From the NCBI RefSeq assembly GCF_964340395.1, contig NC_135568.1, forward strand, positions 5,283,079 through 5,347,078: a DNA stretch of 64,000 bases, given 5' to 3'. Both the position numbers and the translations under genes were made by a program. Source of the stretch: Glandiceps talaboti. Its lineage: Eukaryota; Hemichordata; Enteropneusta; Spengelidae. Each line of letters opens with the position of its first letter. Within the stretch, counting starts at the first letter, position 1. Below, one piece after another: positions 63,037 to 64,000 of this stretch. The notes beneath the pieces were generated by a model. That model worked only from the letters and a program-made list of their open reading frames with translations. It made no database searches and was not told the DNA's origin.

Positions 63037-64000
63037 ACAATCCTAGGGGAGGGCAGGGCCATAGTGTAGTACCCCAGAATAAAGGTAAATAGTACACAAT
63101 ACTACTCTTGACAAAAAATGCTAACTGCTCATACATTTAGACTTAATGGGTATGTGAATGGGTCTGCAAATGACATACTTAGTGACCTAGAAAGATACAG
63201 TACTTTGTGGTTGTGAAATATACATCAGCGTAAAACATTTCCACCAGCATAGTACAACACAATCAGTGACACTAGTTAAACAAGGCATGTATAGGAATGT
63301 AATACAAAAACCAACAAAATAACATTATGAATTGATAATATAGATGATATTTATGCTGTAATGATATGTGAAAGAGATGATTATTGCTAACAGTACTGCT
63401 ATTGTAGAGACATTTAATATGCACAGACAGTATAAACTATAGACTGACCACTGCAAACCTGGAAATTTTAGCCCAAGACTTATTTTCGTTTCTTTCACTT
63501 GAAAACAAATGATCAAAAATAAGTAGTTACTAAAATACCATCTTGTACATGTACACAATGTACCAGTCTGGTAATTCGTAATAATTAGTCATTGAGAAAT
63601 AGCTAAAGACTGTAAAATTTCAAAATTTTCTAGTAGTGAAAATATCTAGGTTTACAGTATCTATGAAAGTTATCATTTCTGTAAAAACATACATGTACAT
63701 CTTTGTAACATTGCTTCTCTTTACCAGTATGAAAACAGATATAAATCTCTTTTTTTTTTCTTTTTTCTTTTTTGCAAAGAGTAAAAGAAAAAGGAACAAT
63801 TGAAAAAAATGGGAATCTAAGTTACACCCAATCACTGAGTTAGCACAGCATGATTTATCGAGGGTCCATTGTATGCAGTTACAGAAGCAGGATGGTACAA
63901 ACATTATAAACAAATTTAAGGAAGTTGATGTTATCAATTGTTTCTAAAACTCGGAAATAGATATATAGCCACACAAGGACCATGGTTTAGACAGTTGTAA

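Overview
This is animal nuclear DNA. It is AT-rich, dense in microsatellites, and carries many short phase-matched exons with GT-AG introns. Gene content and short non-autonomous repeats suggest a marine invertebrate, plausibly a deuterostome such as a hemichordate or cephalochordate. The species cannot be fixed from the sequence alone.

Three complete protein-coding genes can be assembled exon by exon. Two are tandem, same-strand paralogues of a class C G-protein-coupled receptor resembling GABA-B receptor subunit 2. Copy A spans 5291-17489 (17 coding exons, 767 aa) and copy B spans 30590-40909 (17 coding exons, 768 aa). They share every intron position and phase, and exons 1-16 have identical lengths. 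Both have a signal peptide, a Venus-flytrap ectodomain, seven membrane segments and a short tail with no evident coiled coil. The third gene, on the minus strand at 50036-59023, is PA2G4/EBP1 (10 coding exons, 405 aa).

Layout: 1-5290 is the upstream flank of copy A. 17490-24295 is repeat-rich with no supportable gene. From about 24296 the sequence re-aligns to the window start, so the receptor genes lie in a segmental tandem duplication of about 24 kb. 24296-30589 is the upstream flank of copy B, and 40910-49440 is downstream sequence with transposon relics. 49440-59100 is PA2G4. 59100-64000 has a possible divergent first exon, another possible first exon near 62 kb, a long microsatellite, and possibly the 3' end of a minus-strand gene entering from the right.

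The most interesting signals are these. (1) A canonical hammerhead self-cleaving ribozyme core sits inside a 30-bp perfect inverted repeat in intron 4 of copy A, in the sense orientation. A weaker hammerhead-like core of the same architecture lies in intron 5 of PA2G4, also sense. (2) Exon 16 of the two receptors is nearly identical (one silent difference in 189 nt) although nearby exons differ by about 6-12%, which suggests recent gene conversion. (3) The positions that bind GABA in GABBR1 are not conserved, so both receptors are probably not GABA sensors in the usual way. (4) Several short inverted-repeat transposon families and a tRNA-derived SINE are present, one SINE insertion predating the gene duplication. 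(5) Microsatellites persist at the same intron positions in both paralogues, including a (TC)n tract that serves as the polypyrimidine tract of exon 6.
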